A stretch of 64,000 bases of DNA from Pricia mediterranea (GTDB taxonomy: Bacteria > Bacteroidota > Bacteroidia > Flavobacteriales > Flavobacteriaceae): NCBI RefSeq assembly GCF_032248455.1, contig NZ_JAVTTP010000001.1:1-64000 (forward strand). Direction: 5' to 3'. Position numbers and translations under genes: made by a program. Shown piece by piece: positions 51,388 through 61,378 of this stretch. The stretch's first letter is position 1; every line of letters begins with the position of its first letter. The notes under the pieces are model-generated. The model saw only the letters and a program-made list of their open reading frames with translations. It did not search any database and was not told where the DNA came from.

Positions 51388-53208
51388 ATGAACAAAACAG
51401 TCAATATTAACCTCGCCAATAGGCTCTTTCACATCGATGAAGGGGCGTACCTGAAGCTGCAGCGGTATCTTCAATCGGTTAAACGGTCGTTCGCGAATAC
51501 ACCCGGTAGCGATGAGATCCTGGCCGATATCGAGGCCCGTATCGCTGAACTTTTCTACGAAAAACTAGAAAATGAACGTCAAGTCATCACCCAAAAAGAA
51601 GTGGACGAGGTAATCGCCATCATGGGGCAGCCGGAGGACTACATCGTTGACGAGGATATCTTTGAAGACGAACCGCAAACAGGCAAAGGTTTCACCGAAC
51701 CCAAAAGAACAAGAAAGCTGTACCGCGACACGGACCAGAAGTACGTGGGCGGGGTATCGTCGGGATTGGCCCATTATTTCAACATCGATCCCGTCTGGAT
51801 CAGATTATTATGGGTCGTACTGACCATTGGTTCGAGTGGCGGTTTCATCTTGTTGTACGGTCTCTTGTGGCTATTGGTTCCGGAAGCGGTAACAACCGCC
51901 CAGAAACTCGACATGCGGGGGGAGGACGTCAACATCAGCAATATAGAACGCAAGGTCAAGGAAGGCTTTGATGATGTTGCCCAAAAAATCAAGAGCGTCG
52001 ATTACGAAGGTGTAGGAAACAAAGTAAAAAGCAGCGGAAAGACCTTTTTCGATACCGTGGGCGATGTCATTCTCTTCATGTTCAAGGTTATCGGTAAATT
52101 CATTGGTATTCTATTAATTATCATCGGTGCCGCTACAATTATTGGACTTTTTATCGGAATGATTACCGTTGGTATCGCCGATGTTGTCAATATTCCCGGA
52201 CTCAACATGTACCATATCGTCGATGCCAGTAATATGCCCATTTGGTTCGTTTCGCTGCTGGGCTTTTTCGCCATCGGCATCCCCTTTTTCTTCCTATTGT
52301 ACCTCGGGCTGAAAATTCTGGTCAACAACCTGAAATCCATCGGACGGATCGCCAAGTTCTCCCTGCTCGGGCTGTGGTTGATTTCCCTAATACTATTGAT
52401 TGTTTTTGGGGTGAGACAAGCGACCGCCAGAGCGTATTCCGAATCGGTCCAGATTGAAGAAAACCTCCCTTTTCAGGATGTAAACGACACCCTGCGTATT
52501 GATATCGCTTCTTACGACCGCGCGTACCGAAACAAGCGTACGGTCAAAATGGGCGATGGAAGTGTTCTTAGCCGGAACGACGCGGGCGAGGAGGTCATCG
52601 TTCTAGACGATGTAGAAATCTATCTGGAAGAATCAAAAGACACCCTCGCCAGTATCGAAATCATAAAGGAATCTGATGGACCCTCGTTCGAGAGGGCCGA
52701 AGAAATCGCCACCGACATCGTCTATGGTTATTCCATCGAGGGAAATGTTTTATTCTTGAACGATTTTATCACCACGGCCCGTAAAAATAAGGTGATGGAT
52801 CAAGAAGTCCGTATCAACCTAAGGCTTCCCCTGGGCACCTTGGTGGAGTTCGACCACGAGACAAGCTACCGCTGCTGGCGTTTTCATTTTGACAATGACA
52901 GGAACTTAGGTGGATGTGATCTACAGGATTTTGTTTGGAAGGTAGGCCCCAAGGGGGAACTGGTATGTCAAGGCTGTCCCGACATCAAGCAAACGAATAC
53001 TTCTGAAAAAAATAAGATTAGCATCAACGAGGATGGTGTCGATATCGATATCCAGGAGAACGGCGAGTCGTTCACGCTTAAGATCAGCGAAGACGGTGTT
53101 AACCTAAAGGCCAAGGAAAGCGAGCGTGAAGGGGACCATGAAATCAATATCAATAGCGATGGGGTGGACATCGATTTGCAAGGGCACAAGGATTCGATCG
53201 ACCTGTAG
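51388..53208 (+). CDS. PspC-domain membrane protein
   Basis: A 606-residue protein. Residues 1-90 form a soluble helical domain (LADIEARIAELFYEKL, ITQKEVDEVIAIMGQPEDYI). PspC follows at about 112-175: YVGGVSSGLAHYFNIDPVWI and the paired helices after it. Further membrane helices follow (IGILLIIIGAATIIGLFIGM, FVSLLGFFAIGIPFFFLLYL, FSLLGLWLISLILLIVFGV). A long periplasmic C-terminal domain ends in DxDIQ repeats. A fusion of PspC with such a large domain is typical of Bacteroidota. It probably signals or buffers envelope stress with the regulator upstream and the GIN lipoprotein downstream. Confidence 0.88.
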   Translation: MNKTVNINLANRLFHIDEGAYLKLQRYLQSVKRSFANTPGSDEILADIEARIAELFYEKLENERQVITQKEVDEVIAIMGQPEDYIVDEDIFEDEPQTGKGFTEPKRTRKLYRDTDQKYVGGVSSGLAHYFNIDPVWIRLLWVVLTIGSSGGFILLYGLLWLLVPEAVTTAQKLDMRGEDVNISNIERKVKEGFDDVAQKIKSVDYEGVGNKVKSSGKTFFDTVGDVILFMFKVIGKFIGILLIIIGAATIIGLFIGMITVGIADVVNIPGLNMYHIVDASNMPIWFVSLLGFFAIGIPFFFLLYLGLKILVNNLKSIGRIAKFSLLGLWLISLILLIVFGVRQATARAYSESVQIEENLPFQDVNDTLRIDIASYDRAYRNKRTVKMGDGSVLSRNDAGEEVIVLDDVEIYLEESKDTLASIEIIKESDGPSFERAEEIATDIVYGYSIEGNVLFLNDFITTARKNKVMDQEVRINLRLPLGTLVEFDHETSYRCWRFHFDNDRNLGGCDLQDFVWKVGPKGELVCQGCPDIKQTNTSEKNKISINEDGVDIDIQENGESFTLKISEDGVNLKAKESEREGDHEININSDGVDIDLQGHKDSIDL

Positions 53209-53514
53209 AAATGGATGTCCGTTTCAACGCCTACCCCAAAATCATCAGGCTGGCGGGCAGTCGAAAACTAGCGTTGACCTAGTAACTACCGGCCCGGAGT
53301 GGCATGATAAAGAAGATGTTCGTTCGAACGCAGTCGACAACCCCACTACGATCCAGGAACAAAATATGACAACTGAGTAGCGCAAATTAGAGAAATATCA
53401 TCCTATTGTGCAATTTCACATCAATCTTAAAACCAGTAATAATTACAACTGCTTTTCCCTAAAGGCTGCTGTCAAGCGCCCACCGAAACTAGGGGACAGT
53501 AAAAAACAACAGTC
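53209..53514. other. Intergenic region, nothing recognised
   Basis: About 306 bases with no supported gene; a GTTCGTTCGAACGC palindrome lies near 53320. Confidence 0.4.
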
Positions 53515-54246
53515 ATGAACACCTTAAAACGTATCGCCGCATCCGCGCTAGTAGCCCTATTTTTATCCTCGTGCGGATTTGACATCAATATCTCGAATTT
53601 CGGACCCGGTAAAAAAGGAAATGGCCAGGTAGTCTCCGAAACCAGGAACATCACCGAGAACTTTACCGAAGTTTCGGCCTCCGAAGGCCTAAGCGTCTAT
53701 GTGACCCAGGCCGATGCTTTCAGTGTAGAAGTCGAAGCGGACGAAAATATCATAGACCTCATTGCGACAGACATCAAAAACGGGAAGCTCCGCGTTCACG
53801 CCCGTGAAAACATCGGCAAGGCGACCAAGAAAATATACGTGTCCCTACCCGAGATTACCGCCCTACAAAGTTCAAGCGGGGCGCAGCTGCAGAGCGAAAC
53901 TACGCTTACGGGAGATGAGATCGAAGTCGATGGCAGCAGTGGTGCCCAGCTCAAATTGGATCTCAAAGCCGATTCGATAGAAATCGATGCCAGCAGCGGC
54001 GCGAACCTGAACCTTTCTGGGGAGGCCGACCGCGCCGAAGTGGACGTCAGCAGCGGAGGTAATATCAATGCCAAAGATTTGCAGACCAAAGCCTGTACGG
54101 CCGATGCCAGCAGTGGTGGCAACCTTAAAATACGAGTGTCCGAATCCCTAGTGGCAGATGCGAGCAGCGGTGGAAACATCTCCTACTCGGGTGAACCCAA
54201 AGTGCAGAAAAAGAAATCGTTTTCTGGCAGTGTCGATAGGTATTAA
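53515..54246 (+). CDS. Head-GIN domain lipoprotein (DUF2807)
   Basis: A 243-residue lipoprotein. The lipobox is LFLSSC (Cys19 or nearby), after which the GIN domain forms a beta-helix: repeated SSGA and SSGG tripeptides (ASSGANLNL, VSSGGNINA, ASSGGNLKI, ASSGGNISY) mark turns at about 20-residue intervals. The beta-solenoid probably faces the periplasm or the cell surface. Such proteins follow PspC/PadR genes in many Flavobacteriia. A strong terminator follows. Confidence 0.9.
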   Translation: MNTLKRIAASALVALFLSSCGFDINISNFGPGKKGNGQVVSETRNITENFTEVSASEGLSVYVTQADAFSVEVEADENIIDLIATDIKNGKLRVHARENIGKATKKIYVSLPEITALQSSSGAQLQSETTLTGDEIEVDGSSGAQLKLDLKADSIEIDASSGANLNLSGEADRAEVDVSSGGNINAKDLQTKACTADASSGGNLKIRVSESLVADASSGGNISYSGEPKVQKKKSFSGSVDRY

Positions 54247-54275
54247 AAAATTCGTCAATCAAGAGACCTGCTTTA

Positions 54276-54310
54276 GACCCCAAAGGTTTTCGAAACCTTT
54301 GGGGTCTTTT
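54276..54310. terminator. Rho-independent terminator
   Basis: GACCCCAAAGGTTT (54276-54289) pairs with AAACCTTTGGGGTC (54293-54306), with a TTTT tail. It ends the PspC/GIN region. Confidence 0.93.
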
Positions 54311-54335
54311 GTATCTTAGCCAAAACTGAATTTTA

Positions 54336-55367
54336 ATGCAACTCAAGCTCCAACAGTACACCCTTCCCCTCAAGCATACCTTTAGTATTTCGAGGGAATC
54401 GCACGATTTTCAAGACACCTTGGTCGTCTCCCTTTCATCGGATGGGAAAACCGGATACGGCGAATCCACCTCCAACCCCTATTACAAAATAACGATGCAA
54501 AGCCTCACCGAGGAAATCGAGGCGGTGCGAAGCGATATCGAGACCTACCCTTTTGAAAAACCCGAGGAGCTTTACGAACGTCTTTCGGGAAAGGAGCTGT
54601 CGTATTTCGCGCGCTGCGCCATAGACTTGGCGGCGCACGATCTTTATGGAAAATTACTGGGCAAACCGCTCTACCAGATTTGGGGGACAAATCTGGATCG
54701 TTATCCCATCACCAATTACACCATCGGTATCGCAACCTTGGAAAAAATGGTCGCCAAAATGCAGGAGACCCCATGGCCTATTTATAAAATCAAGTTGGGC
54801 ACCGAAGACGATGTCGCCATCGTGAGGGAATTGCGAAAACATACGAACTCCGTGTTCCGGATCGATGCCAACTGCGCCTGGTCCGCCGAGGAGACCATTG
54901 AAAATGCCCCTTTGCTCAAGGAACTGGGAGTGGAATTTTTAGAGCAGCCGCTCAAGGCCGATGACGAGGCTGGCATGAAAAAGGTTTCCCAGGAAAGCGT
55001 TCTGCCCGTCATCGCTGATGAAAGTTGTATTGTCGAGGAGGATGTGGAAAAATGCGGACCCTATTTTGACGGAATCAATATCAAACTCACCAAGTGTGGC
55101 GGTCTCACCCCGGCCCTACGCATGATCAAAAGGGCCAAGGAATTGGGACTAAAGACCATGGTCGGTTGTATGACGGAATCGACCGTCGGTATCTCGGCCA
55201 TCGCCCAGCTCTTGCCCCAGCTCGATTACGTAGATATGGATGGGCCTCTATTGCTCAAGGACGACATCGCAGACGGAATCCGGATTTTGGACGGCGGAAA
55301 GTTGATCTTTCCCAAATTGGGAGGGAGCGGGGTCATGTTAAGGACGGACTCTCCGCTGCGTAGGTGA
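54336..55367 (+). CDS. Dipeptide epimerase (L-Ala-D/L-Glu epimerase-like)
   Basis: A 343-residue enolase-superfamily enzyme of the muconate-lactonising subgroup. Catalytic acid/base Lys151-x-Lys153 in YKIKLG; metal ligands Asp177 (RIDANCAW), Glu203 (FLEQPL) and Asp in IADESC near 227; second base lysine in INIKLTKCGG near 252. All present, so active. It epimerises L-Ala-D-Glu from peptidoglycan, or related dipeptides. The next gene, a BioF-like PLP enzyme, follows after 63 bases. Confidence 0.9.
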   Translation: MQLKLQQYTLPLKHTFSISRESHDFQDTLVVSLSSDGKTGYGESTSNPYYKITMQSLTEEIEAVRSDIETYPFEKPEELYERLSGKELSYFARCAIDLAAHDLYGKLLGKPLYQIWGTNLDRYPITNYTIGIATLEKMVAKMQETPWPIYKIKLGTEDDVAIVRELRKHTNSVFRIDANCAWSAEETIENAPLLKELGVEFLEQPLKADDEAGMKKVSQESVLPVIADESCIVEEDVEKCGPYFDGINIKLTKCGGLTPALRMIKRAKELGLKTMVGCMTESTVGISAIAQLLPQLDYVDMDGPLLLKDDIADGIRILDGGKLIFPKLGGSGVMLRTDSPLRR

Positions 55368-55430
55368 ATTTTACAAGGTTTTGCAATGGGAAGAAAAACA
55401 ACTAGTAAAGTCTATTGAAGCTCAAGGATA

Positions 55431-56480
55431 ATGGCGCAGTATATCGATTCGTTTCCAGGCCGTGAAATCACGATAGCGGGGAAAAAACACCTGTACTTCG
55501 GAGGCACGGCCTATATGGGACTGCAGACAGATGATGGCTTTAAAGAGCTGTTTGTCAAGAATATCAGAAAATACGGTACTAATTACGGAGCCTCCCGAAA
55601 ATCGAACATTCGGATGTCCATCTTCGGAAAAGCCGAACAGCATTTGGCCGGACTCGTCGGGGCCGAGGCCTGTGCAACGCTATCATCGGGCTATTTGGCG
55701 GCACAATTCACGGCGCAAGCCTTGAATATCAAAACGCATCGGTTTTTTTATGCCCCCAACACCCATCCCGCGCTTTACCCGGCTCCCACGAAATCGTATA
55801 CTACCTTTACGGCCCTGAACATTGCCGTCAGGGAACATCTAAGTTCACAGCCCAATAAAACGCCCGTAATTTTTTTGGATTCCATCGACTTTTCAGGTTG
55901 TAACTTCCCCGATTTCATACCCTTACAAATTCTTCCCTTGGATAAGCTGATTCTTGTGGTTGACGACTCCCATGGAATCGGCATCGTAGGTGAAGATGGG
56001 GGCGGCGTTTACCGTATGCTGTCCGAACTGCCTATTAAGGAACTGTTGGTCTGCGCTTCGTTGGGCAAAGGCTTTGGCATACAGGCGGGTGGGGTTTTCG
56101 GAAGCACGGAACGAATTTCCTACATGACGGAGACCCCTTTCTTCGGAGGTGCGAGTCCACCGGCCCCCGCGGCCCTAGCCACTCTTTTGGAGGCCGAGAC
56201 GATATTTTCTGAAAAAAGGGAAAAGTTGCAAAGCAACATCGCACTCTTTTTGGATGCCTTGGCCAACCCACAAAAACTCAGTTACATGAAACATCATCCT
56301 GCCTTCAGTTTCTCGGATGTCCAGCTCATGGAGTATTTGGAGCAGAGCGATATTGTTTTGACAAGTTTCCCCTACCCCGATGAGGATTCTCAACTTATGA
56401 GCAGAATCGTCCTAAGCGCGCAGCATCTTGAAAAGGATATACTACGCCTGGCCGAGCTCTTGAACGAGCAACGGGCCTGA
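55431..56480 (+). CDS. BioF-like alpha-oxoamine synthase
   Basis: A 349-residue PLP enzyme of the alpha-oxoamine synthase family. Key residues are DDSHGIGIVGEDGGG (178-192; the usual DEAHG is DDSHG) and Schiff-base Lys213 in SLGKGFGIQAGG. It is about 35 residues shorter than BioF at the N-terminus. There is no other biotin gene nearby; coupling with dipeptide epimerase points to an amino-acid or acyl-CoA condensation outside biotin synthesis. The product is unknown. Confidence 0.82.
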   Translation: MAQYIDSFPGREITIAGKKHLYFGGTAYMGLQTDDGFKELFVKNIRKYGTNYGASRKSNIRMSIFGKAEQHLAGLVGAEACATLSSGYLAAQFTAQALNIKTHRFFYAPNTHPALYPAPTKSYTTFTALNIAVREHLSSQPNKTPVIFLDSIDFSGCNFPDFIPLQILPLDKLILVVDDSHGIGIVGEDGGGVYRMLSELPIKELLVCASLGKGFGIQAGGVFGSTERISYMTETPFFGGASPPAPAALATLLEAETIFSEKREKLQSNIALFLDALANPQKLSYMKHHPAFSFSDVQLMEYLEQSDIVLTSFPYPDEDSQLMSRIVLSAQHLEKDILRLAELLNEQRA

Positions 56481-56513
56481 GGTTCACATGATAAACGGCA
56501 AAGCGGATTAATC

Positions 56514-58022
56514 TTAGTCCCTATCCCACCAAACGCCGGTTCCGATATCCTGGGTCACTTTTTCCACTTCGGCACCGTTCCTCGTTTGTTCGGAGGCGGG
56601 GTATTGCGCCCTTCGCACCCATTGACCGTTTAACAGCGGATTGTGGTTGACCGGAAGTTCCAGCCCTTCAAAGACATCGGTACTAAAATCGTACCTTCTC
56701 AAATCGACGAAGGATTCCGGATTGAGAAAAATAGCGATATTTTTCTCCCGCATAATCAGTTTTAATGTCAGGTTCGGGGCTCCCACGTCAACAGAGGCTT
56801 CGGCAAGGTAGGCGGCACTTTCTCCTGCCGCAACCCCCAGCTTTTCCATGTTGGCACGAATCCCTTCTAGATAGGCATCATAGGCGGCCTGGGTAGTTCC
56901 GACCGAAGTGGCATTTCCTCCGTTCTGAAGAAAGAGGGCCTCCGCTTCCATGAACTTTTGCTCGGCATAACTGCCGAGAATGATAGGTGCGGTTTGGGAA
57001 GAATAAAAGTTATCTGCTCCAAAGTCCGTATTGGCGCTTATGTTCACGGAATCCGCTCCCTGATCCGTAGCGAACCTGTGCACCCCGGCGGATCCATTGA
57101 TACCGCCCCGATATTCCGTTGCGTCTTCCCCAACCGTAGTAATACGGGGCAGGCGTGGATCGAGGTCGATTGTGGTAAATGGGAACGCAGTACCGTTCAT
57201 AGTACTGACCAACTGATCGGAAAGCAAGACGGATGCGTTACCGGTGGCATTCGGTAAAACCACTCCCGCGTGCCAAGGATTGAAGTTTCGGGTGTTATAG
57301 ACCAATTGAAAATCGTCTTCGTTACTTCCAAAGCCATTGGCCACATTGGCGAGCACCCCATTGACGGCAGCATCTTGATCTACTTCGGACAGATGCAACG
57401 CATATTTCGCCTTTAAAAAATGGGCGGTCTTCTGCCACTTTGAGATATCCCCCCCAAAAATCAAATCTTCTTGACCAATGCCGCCACTGGCTTGCCCCAG
57501 CAGGGAGATGGCATCGTCTAGAAGAGTATTTATCTCGGTGTAAACAGTCTCTTGACTATCGAACGAGGGGGTGAAATCCTCCTCGCCCAGGGTCGCGGTC
57601 GAAAAAGGTACGGCTCCCCATTGATCGGTGGCCAGTCCCAGGTTCTGGGCCTGGAGTACTTTGGCGATTCCGAGATAGGCATTGTCCCCCGTTTCTTCGG
57701 CAATGGAGGCAATCTGGTCCAATTGGGAAAATGCTTCCAAGAAAATGGACTCCCATCCCCCGGAAAGCTGGACTTCCTCATGGGTATCCGCTCCGGGCTC
57801 GAAATAGGAGGCCAACTGTTGGGAATAAAGACACATACTGAACGCAATGCTATAGTGCGCCGATGATGTGTTGACTATGGCACTCGGCAAAAGGTCCGGT
57901 GCGGTTACATTAGCCGGCAGTTCTTTATTCGGATCCACGTTTTCGCCCAGATAATCATCGCATCCGAAAGAGAGCGATAGCAATATAACTGTAAACAATA
58001 ATTTGTATCGTAGGGATGTCAT
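56514..58022 (-). CDS. SusD/RagB-like nutrient-binding outer membrane lipoprotein
   Basis: A 502-residue lipoprotein; the lipobox is SLSFGC (Cys21), followed by DDYLGENVDPN. The helix-rich SusD fold is indicated by the ASVDVGAPNLTLKLIMREKN stretch near 420 and a signature-like LNPESFVDLRRYDF near the end. It caps the TonB transporter encoded 3 bases upstream and captures the ligand at the cell surface. No glycan-degrading enzymes are linked, so the substrate is unclear; a peptide or other nutrient fits. Confidence 0.92.
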   Translation of the reverse strand: MTSLRYKLLFTVILLSLSFGCDDYLGENVDPNKELPANVTAPDLLPSAIVNTSSAHYSIAFSMCLYSQQLASYFEPGADTHEEVQLSGGWESIFLEAFSQLDQIASIAEETGDNAYLGIAKVLQAQNLGLATDQWGAVPFSTATLGEEDFTPSFDSQETVYTEINTLLDDAISLLGQASGGIGQEDLIFGGDISKWQKTAHFLKAKYALHLSEVDQDAAVNGVLANVANGFGSNEDDFQLVYNTRNFNPWHAGVVLPNATGNASVLLSDQLVSTMNGTAFPFTTIDLDPRLPRITTVGEDATEYRGGINGSAGVHRFATDQGADSVNISANTDFGADNFYSSQTAPIILGSYAEQKFMEAEALFLQNGGNATSVGTTQAAYDAYLEGIRANMEKLGVAAGESAAYLAEASVDVGAPNLTLKLIMREKNIAIFLNPESFVDLRRYDFSTDVFEGLELPVNHNPLLNGQWVRRAQYPASEQTRNGAEVEKVTQDIGTGVWWDRD

Positions 58023-58025
58023 TTT

Positions 58026-61000
58026 CTAAAAATTTAAGTTTATACCAAAGAGGAAAGATCTTGTACTCGGGATGTTGAGGCCCGTGAAGCCATAAGCGTT
58101 CGTACCTGCACTAAACTGACTGCCTTCAGGATCATACCCTTGAAAAGGAGTGTCAAGCCAAAGATTGGTTCCTGTAAAACTAACGGATAAGCCTTCGATA
58201 GGTGTACTTTTTAATAAGGTCTGGGGAAGGTCGTACGACAGGGTTACGTTCCGCAGGCGCCACCACGATGCATCCTGCACCAAAATCTCGGAAGCGCGGT
58301 TGTATGCCCCGGAATCGCGGTAATAATCTTCTGTAATCGTAACCGGAACCGTATTGGGCGAGCCATCGGCGGAAACTCCTTCAAGTACAATATCTTGCTC
58401 CCGCAACTCCGTAATCTTAAGGACTCCGTTCCTGATGCCGTTCCGTCTTCCCGAATCGTAGAGGTCGCCGCCTTCCTTACGCTCTAATAAAAAGGACAGT
58501 GAAAGGTCTTTGTAGCGGAAAGTACTCCCGATACTACCCGTCCAATCCGGAAGGGCATTGCCGACCTTGACCCGGTCAGAAGGACTTCCGGCCACGACCG
58601 TGGGCAGACCATCGGCACCGATAATCCGGTTTCCATTGCCATCGCGTTCCCAAATATATCCGAACAGATCACCGGGCTCCCCGCCCACTTCCAGTTTGGA
58701 GATAACTCCGGCAAATCCGCTATCGGCAAAAATAATCTCGTCGACACCCTCCGGAAGGGAGAGTACTTCGGCCTTGGTTTTTGACCAGTTGAGGGTGATG
58801 TCCCACTCAAAATCGGTAGTTCTAACAGGAGTTATATTGACCAATGCCTCCCAACCTCGGTTCTCGATTTCGCCCGCATTCAACACATACCGGTCGAAAC
58901 CTGAAGATTGCGCTACGGGTACCGGAAGTATCTGATCTTTACTGTTCTGTTTGTAATAGGTCAGGTCGATGCCAAAGCGATTCTTGAAAAACCGGAACTC
59001 ACCACCAAACTCTATCGCCGCGGTTCGCTCGGGCTTCAAGGTACTAGAACCTCCTTCATTGTCCCTTGCGAGGCCGTCGACATCCCCAAAAGGAAAATTA
59101 TTAGGTCGATCATAATACACCCCCACATAGGGTGCCGCATCTTTTCCTACTTCGGCGTACGAAGCCCTAAGTTTCACGTAGGTCAGAAATTCGGGCAGGC
59201 TTCCGCTATCCTGTAGAGTTTGGGATAATACATAGCTCAAATTGAAAGAGGGATAAAAGAAACTGCGATTTTCCGATGGTAAGGTCGATGACCAGTCGTT
59301 TCTTCCGGTGATATTCAAGAACAGGGTGTTCTTATATTCCAACCGCATATCGCCGAACAGTCCCACTATTCGGCGTTCGGTACCACCGATATCGTTGAAG
59401 AAATTGGTGGCTTGCCCGAAGGCTTCGGGATTATTGGAATCCAATCCTTCCGCTCTATCGGTTACGCGACGCGTTTCTATATCGGAAATTTGGTTGCCGA
59501 TCAAGAGAGACCCGCTTAAATCTTCATTAAAATCTTTGGTGAAAGTGACGAATAAATTGGAGGTCAGCTCGTTGTAATTTAATTCTTCGTTAACGATAAA
59601 ACCTTCGGTTGCGGACCCTGGATCGATGTCGGAAGGAACGAACCGATTTCGTGAATCGTGGTAATTATCAACTCCCAACTGATACTGCACCGTCGCCCAA
59701 TCATTGAACCTATAGTTGAGTTTGGTGTTGGCCAAAATACGGTTTACCCTGCTGTCAAGGTAACTGACCTCGGCAAAATACCGGGGATTGTCTACAATAC
59801 CGGCCGTATAGTTTTTCTCGTTACCGCTAGGCAAGAGATAATCATTCACATCGAAGGTAGGCGTCCAATAGGACAAGGAACTCATAATGGATTTGTCCCC
59901 GCCGTTCGGCAATCTTCCGTCGGAAAGTATATAGGAGAAAGAAGGCTCCACGGTAAACTTGTCGCTCACATTGATTTCTCCGGAAAGTTTCAGAGTAGTC
60001 CGATCGAAGTGCGTATTAGGCACCAGGCCTTGGTCGTCGGACCGGGATAGGGAGCCGAAATAGGTATAGGTCTCCCCGCCCCCGCTTATATTAAGGGAAT
60101 TATTGGAAGTGAAGGCCTGATTGAACAGGTCCTTGAAATTATCATAATAAGGTTCTCCGGGACCATATTCCGGCCCTAAAGTCCAAAATCCAAAGCTATT
60201 GTCATCCACATACCTATAGCCGCCGGGAGCGCTATTATCGGGTATTGAAACGATTTCGCCGCCTCTTCCCTCACGCCATTTTGTCTGTATATCGGGTGTT
60301 TTATTGACTTCGTTCCATCCAAAAGAGCCGCGATAGTTTAGTTTTATTTCTCCGCTTTTCCCTTTTTTGGTAGTGATGACCACTGCTCCGTTTGCCGCCC
60401 GAACCCCGTACAATGCAGTAGCGGCGGGACCCTTTAAAATCGAGACGCTTTCAATGTCGTTTGGGTTCAGATCCGCCCCACGGTTTGAGAAAGAAAACTG
60501 TTCCGCCGAAGACGGTGCATTAGATCCGGTACTTGGCAGCAGGCTTCCTGTAGGGGCCTCATTACTGATGGGAATACCATCGACGATGAACAGCGGTTGG
60601 TTGTTAGCGGATGGGTTTAGGGAGGTAATACCGCGAATTATGATGCTGGAACCGGCTCCGGCCGCCCCGCTGGTGGAGTTGATGTTTACGCCGGCCACCT
60701 TGCCTTGAATGGAGCCCAACACGTCTTTGTTATTATTCCGTACAAGTTCTTCGGTACCTACTTCCTGTACGGCATACCCCACCGAACGTTTCTCTTTTTT
60801 GATGCCCAAGGCGGTCACCACCACCTCGCTCAACTGTTGGGTGTCTTCTCGCAGACTGACGTTGATAGTAGCGTCGCTTCCGACCGGAACTTCCTTTGAT
60901 TCCATCCCGAGATAAGAAAACCTCAAGACAGTGCCCTCCGCTGCCGTAATGGAGTAGTTCCCGTCAAAGTCGGAGGTAGCGCCCCGATTCTGTCCGACCA

Positions 61001-61121
61001 CCACAATGGAGACGCCCGGCAATGGCGCTCCCCCTTCATCGGTAATAGTTCCAGTAATCGTTTGTCCCAAACCCGTATAAATACCGAATAGAACGAACAA
61101 AAAGAATACGATTTGTTTCAT
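58026..61121 (-). CDS. SusC/RagA-type TonB-dependent transporter
   Basis: A 1031-residue outer-membrane transporter. Signal peptide (FFLFVLFGIYTGLGQ), N-terminal carboxypeptidase-like domain (TITGTITDEGGAPLPGVSIV), then the plug with SEVVVTALGIKKEKRSVGYA and RGITSLNPSANNQPLFIVDG, and a barrel ending in TRSFLFGINLNF, the terminal aromatic of outer membrane proteins. TonB and ExbBD supply energy. Forms a two-gene operon with the SusD-like gene. Confidence 0.95.
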   Translation of the reverse strand: MKQIVFFLFVLFGIYTGLGQTITGTITDEGGAPLPGVSIVVVGQNRGATSDFDGNYSITAAEGTVLRFSYLGMESKEVPVGSDATINVSLREDTQQLSEVVVTALGIKKEKRSVGYAVQEVGTEELVRNNNKDVLGSIQGKVAGVNINSTSGAAGAGSSIIIRGITSLNPSANNQPLFIVDGIPISNEAPTGSLLPSTGSNAPSSAEQFSFSNRGADLNPNDIESVSILKGPAATALYGVRAANGAVVITTKKGKSGEIKLNYRGSFGWNEVNKTPDIQTKWREGRGGEIVSIPDNSAPGGYRYVDDNSFGFWTLGPEYGPGEPYYDNFKDLFNQAFTSNNSLNISGGGETYTYFGSLSRSDDQGLVPNTHFDRTTLKLSGEINVSDKFTVEPSFSYILSDGRLPNGGDKSIMSSLSYWTPTFDVNDYLLPSGNEKNYTAGIVDNPRYFAEVSYLDSRVNRILANTKLNYRFNDWATVQYQLGVDNYHDSRNRFVPSDIDPGSATEGFIVNEELNYNELTSNLFVTFTKDFNEDLSGSLLIGNQISDIETRRVTDRAEGLDSNNPEAFGQATNFFNDIGGTERRIVGLFGDMRLEYKNTLFLNITGRNDWSSTLPSENRSFFYPSFNLSYVLSQTLQDSGSLPEFLTYVKLRASYAEVGKDAAPYVGVYYDRPNNFPFGDVDGLARDNEGGSSTLKPERTAAIEFGGEFRFFKNRFGIDLTYYKQNSKDQILPVPVAQSSGFDRYVLNAGEIENRGWEALVNITPVRTTDFEWDITLNWSKTKAEVLSLPEGVDEIIFADSGFAGVISKLEVGGEPGDLFGYIWERDGNGNRIIGADGLPTVVAGSPSDRVKVGNALPDWTGSIGSTFRYKDLSLSFLLERKEGGDLYDSGRRNGIRNGVLKITELREQDIVLEGVSADGSPNTVPVTITEDYYRDSGAYNRASEILVQDASWWRLRNVTLSYDLPQTLLKSTPIEGLSVSFTGTNLWLDTPFQGYDPEGSQFSAGTNAYGFTGLNIPSTRSFLFGINLNF

Positions 61122-61378
61122 AAGTATAAGCGTTAGTTAATTTTTTCTAAAACTAAGAAATAAAAATCATATCCAAGGAAGAGTTCAAGGCTGTAATCGA
61201 ATCGGACAGAGTTACTACAAGACAATATGTTAAATGTAAGCAACCTACACGAAAGGATTATTTTTCAAAAACTTCAGATCGTGATGTAAAAAATATTAAA
61301 ATCGAAAATTATCATAATTGTAAAATAAATCGTACTTTAATACTGTTAAAATAACTAGAACATCAAAACACTATAATT

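Noticed and set aside
55431-56480. BioF (biotin synthesis) assignment
   Set aside because: The protein is shorter than BioF, has DDSHG in place of DEAHG, and no bio genes are nearby.
61122-61378. Riboswitch upstream of susC
   Set aside because: The A/T-rich leader shows no conserved cobalamin, TPP or other recognisable aptamer pattern.
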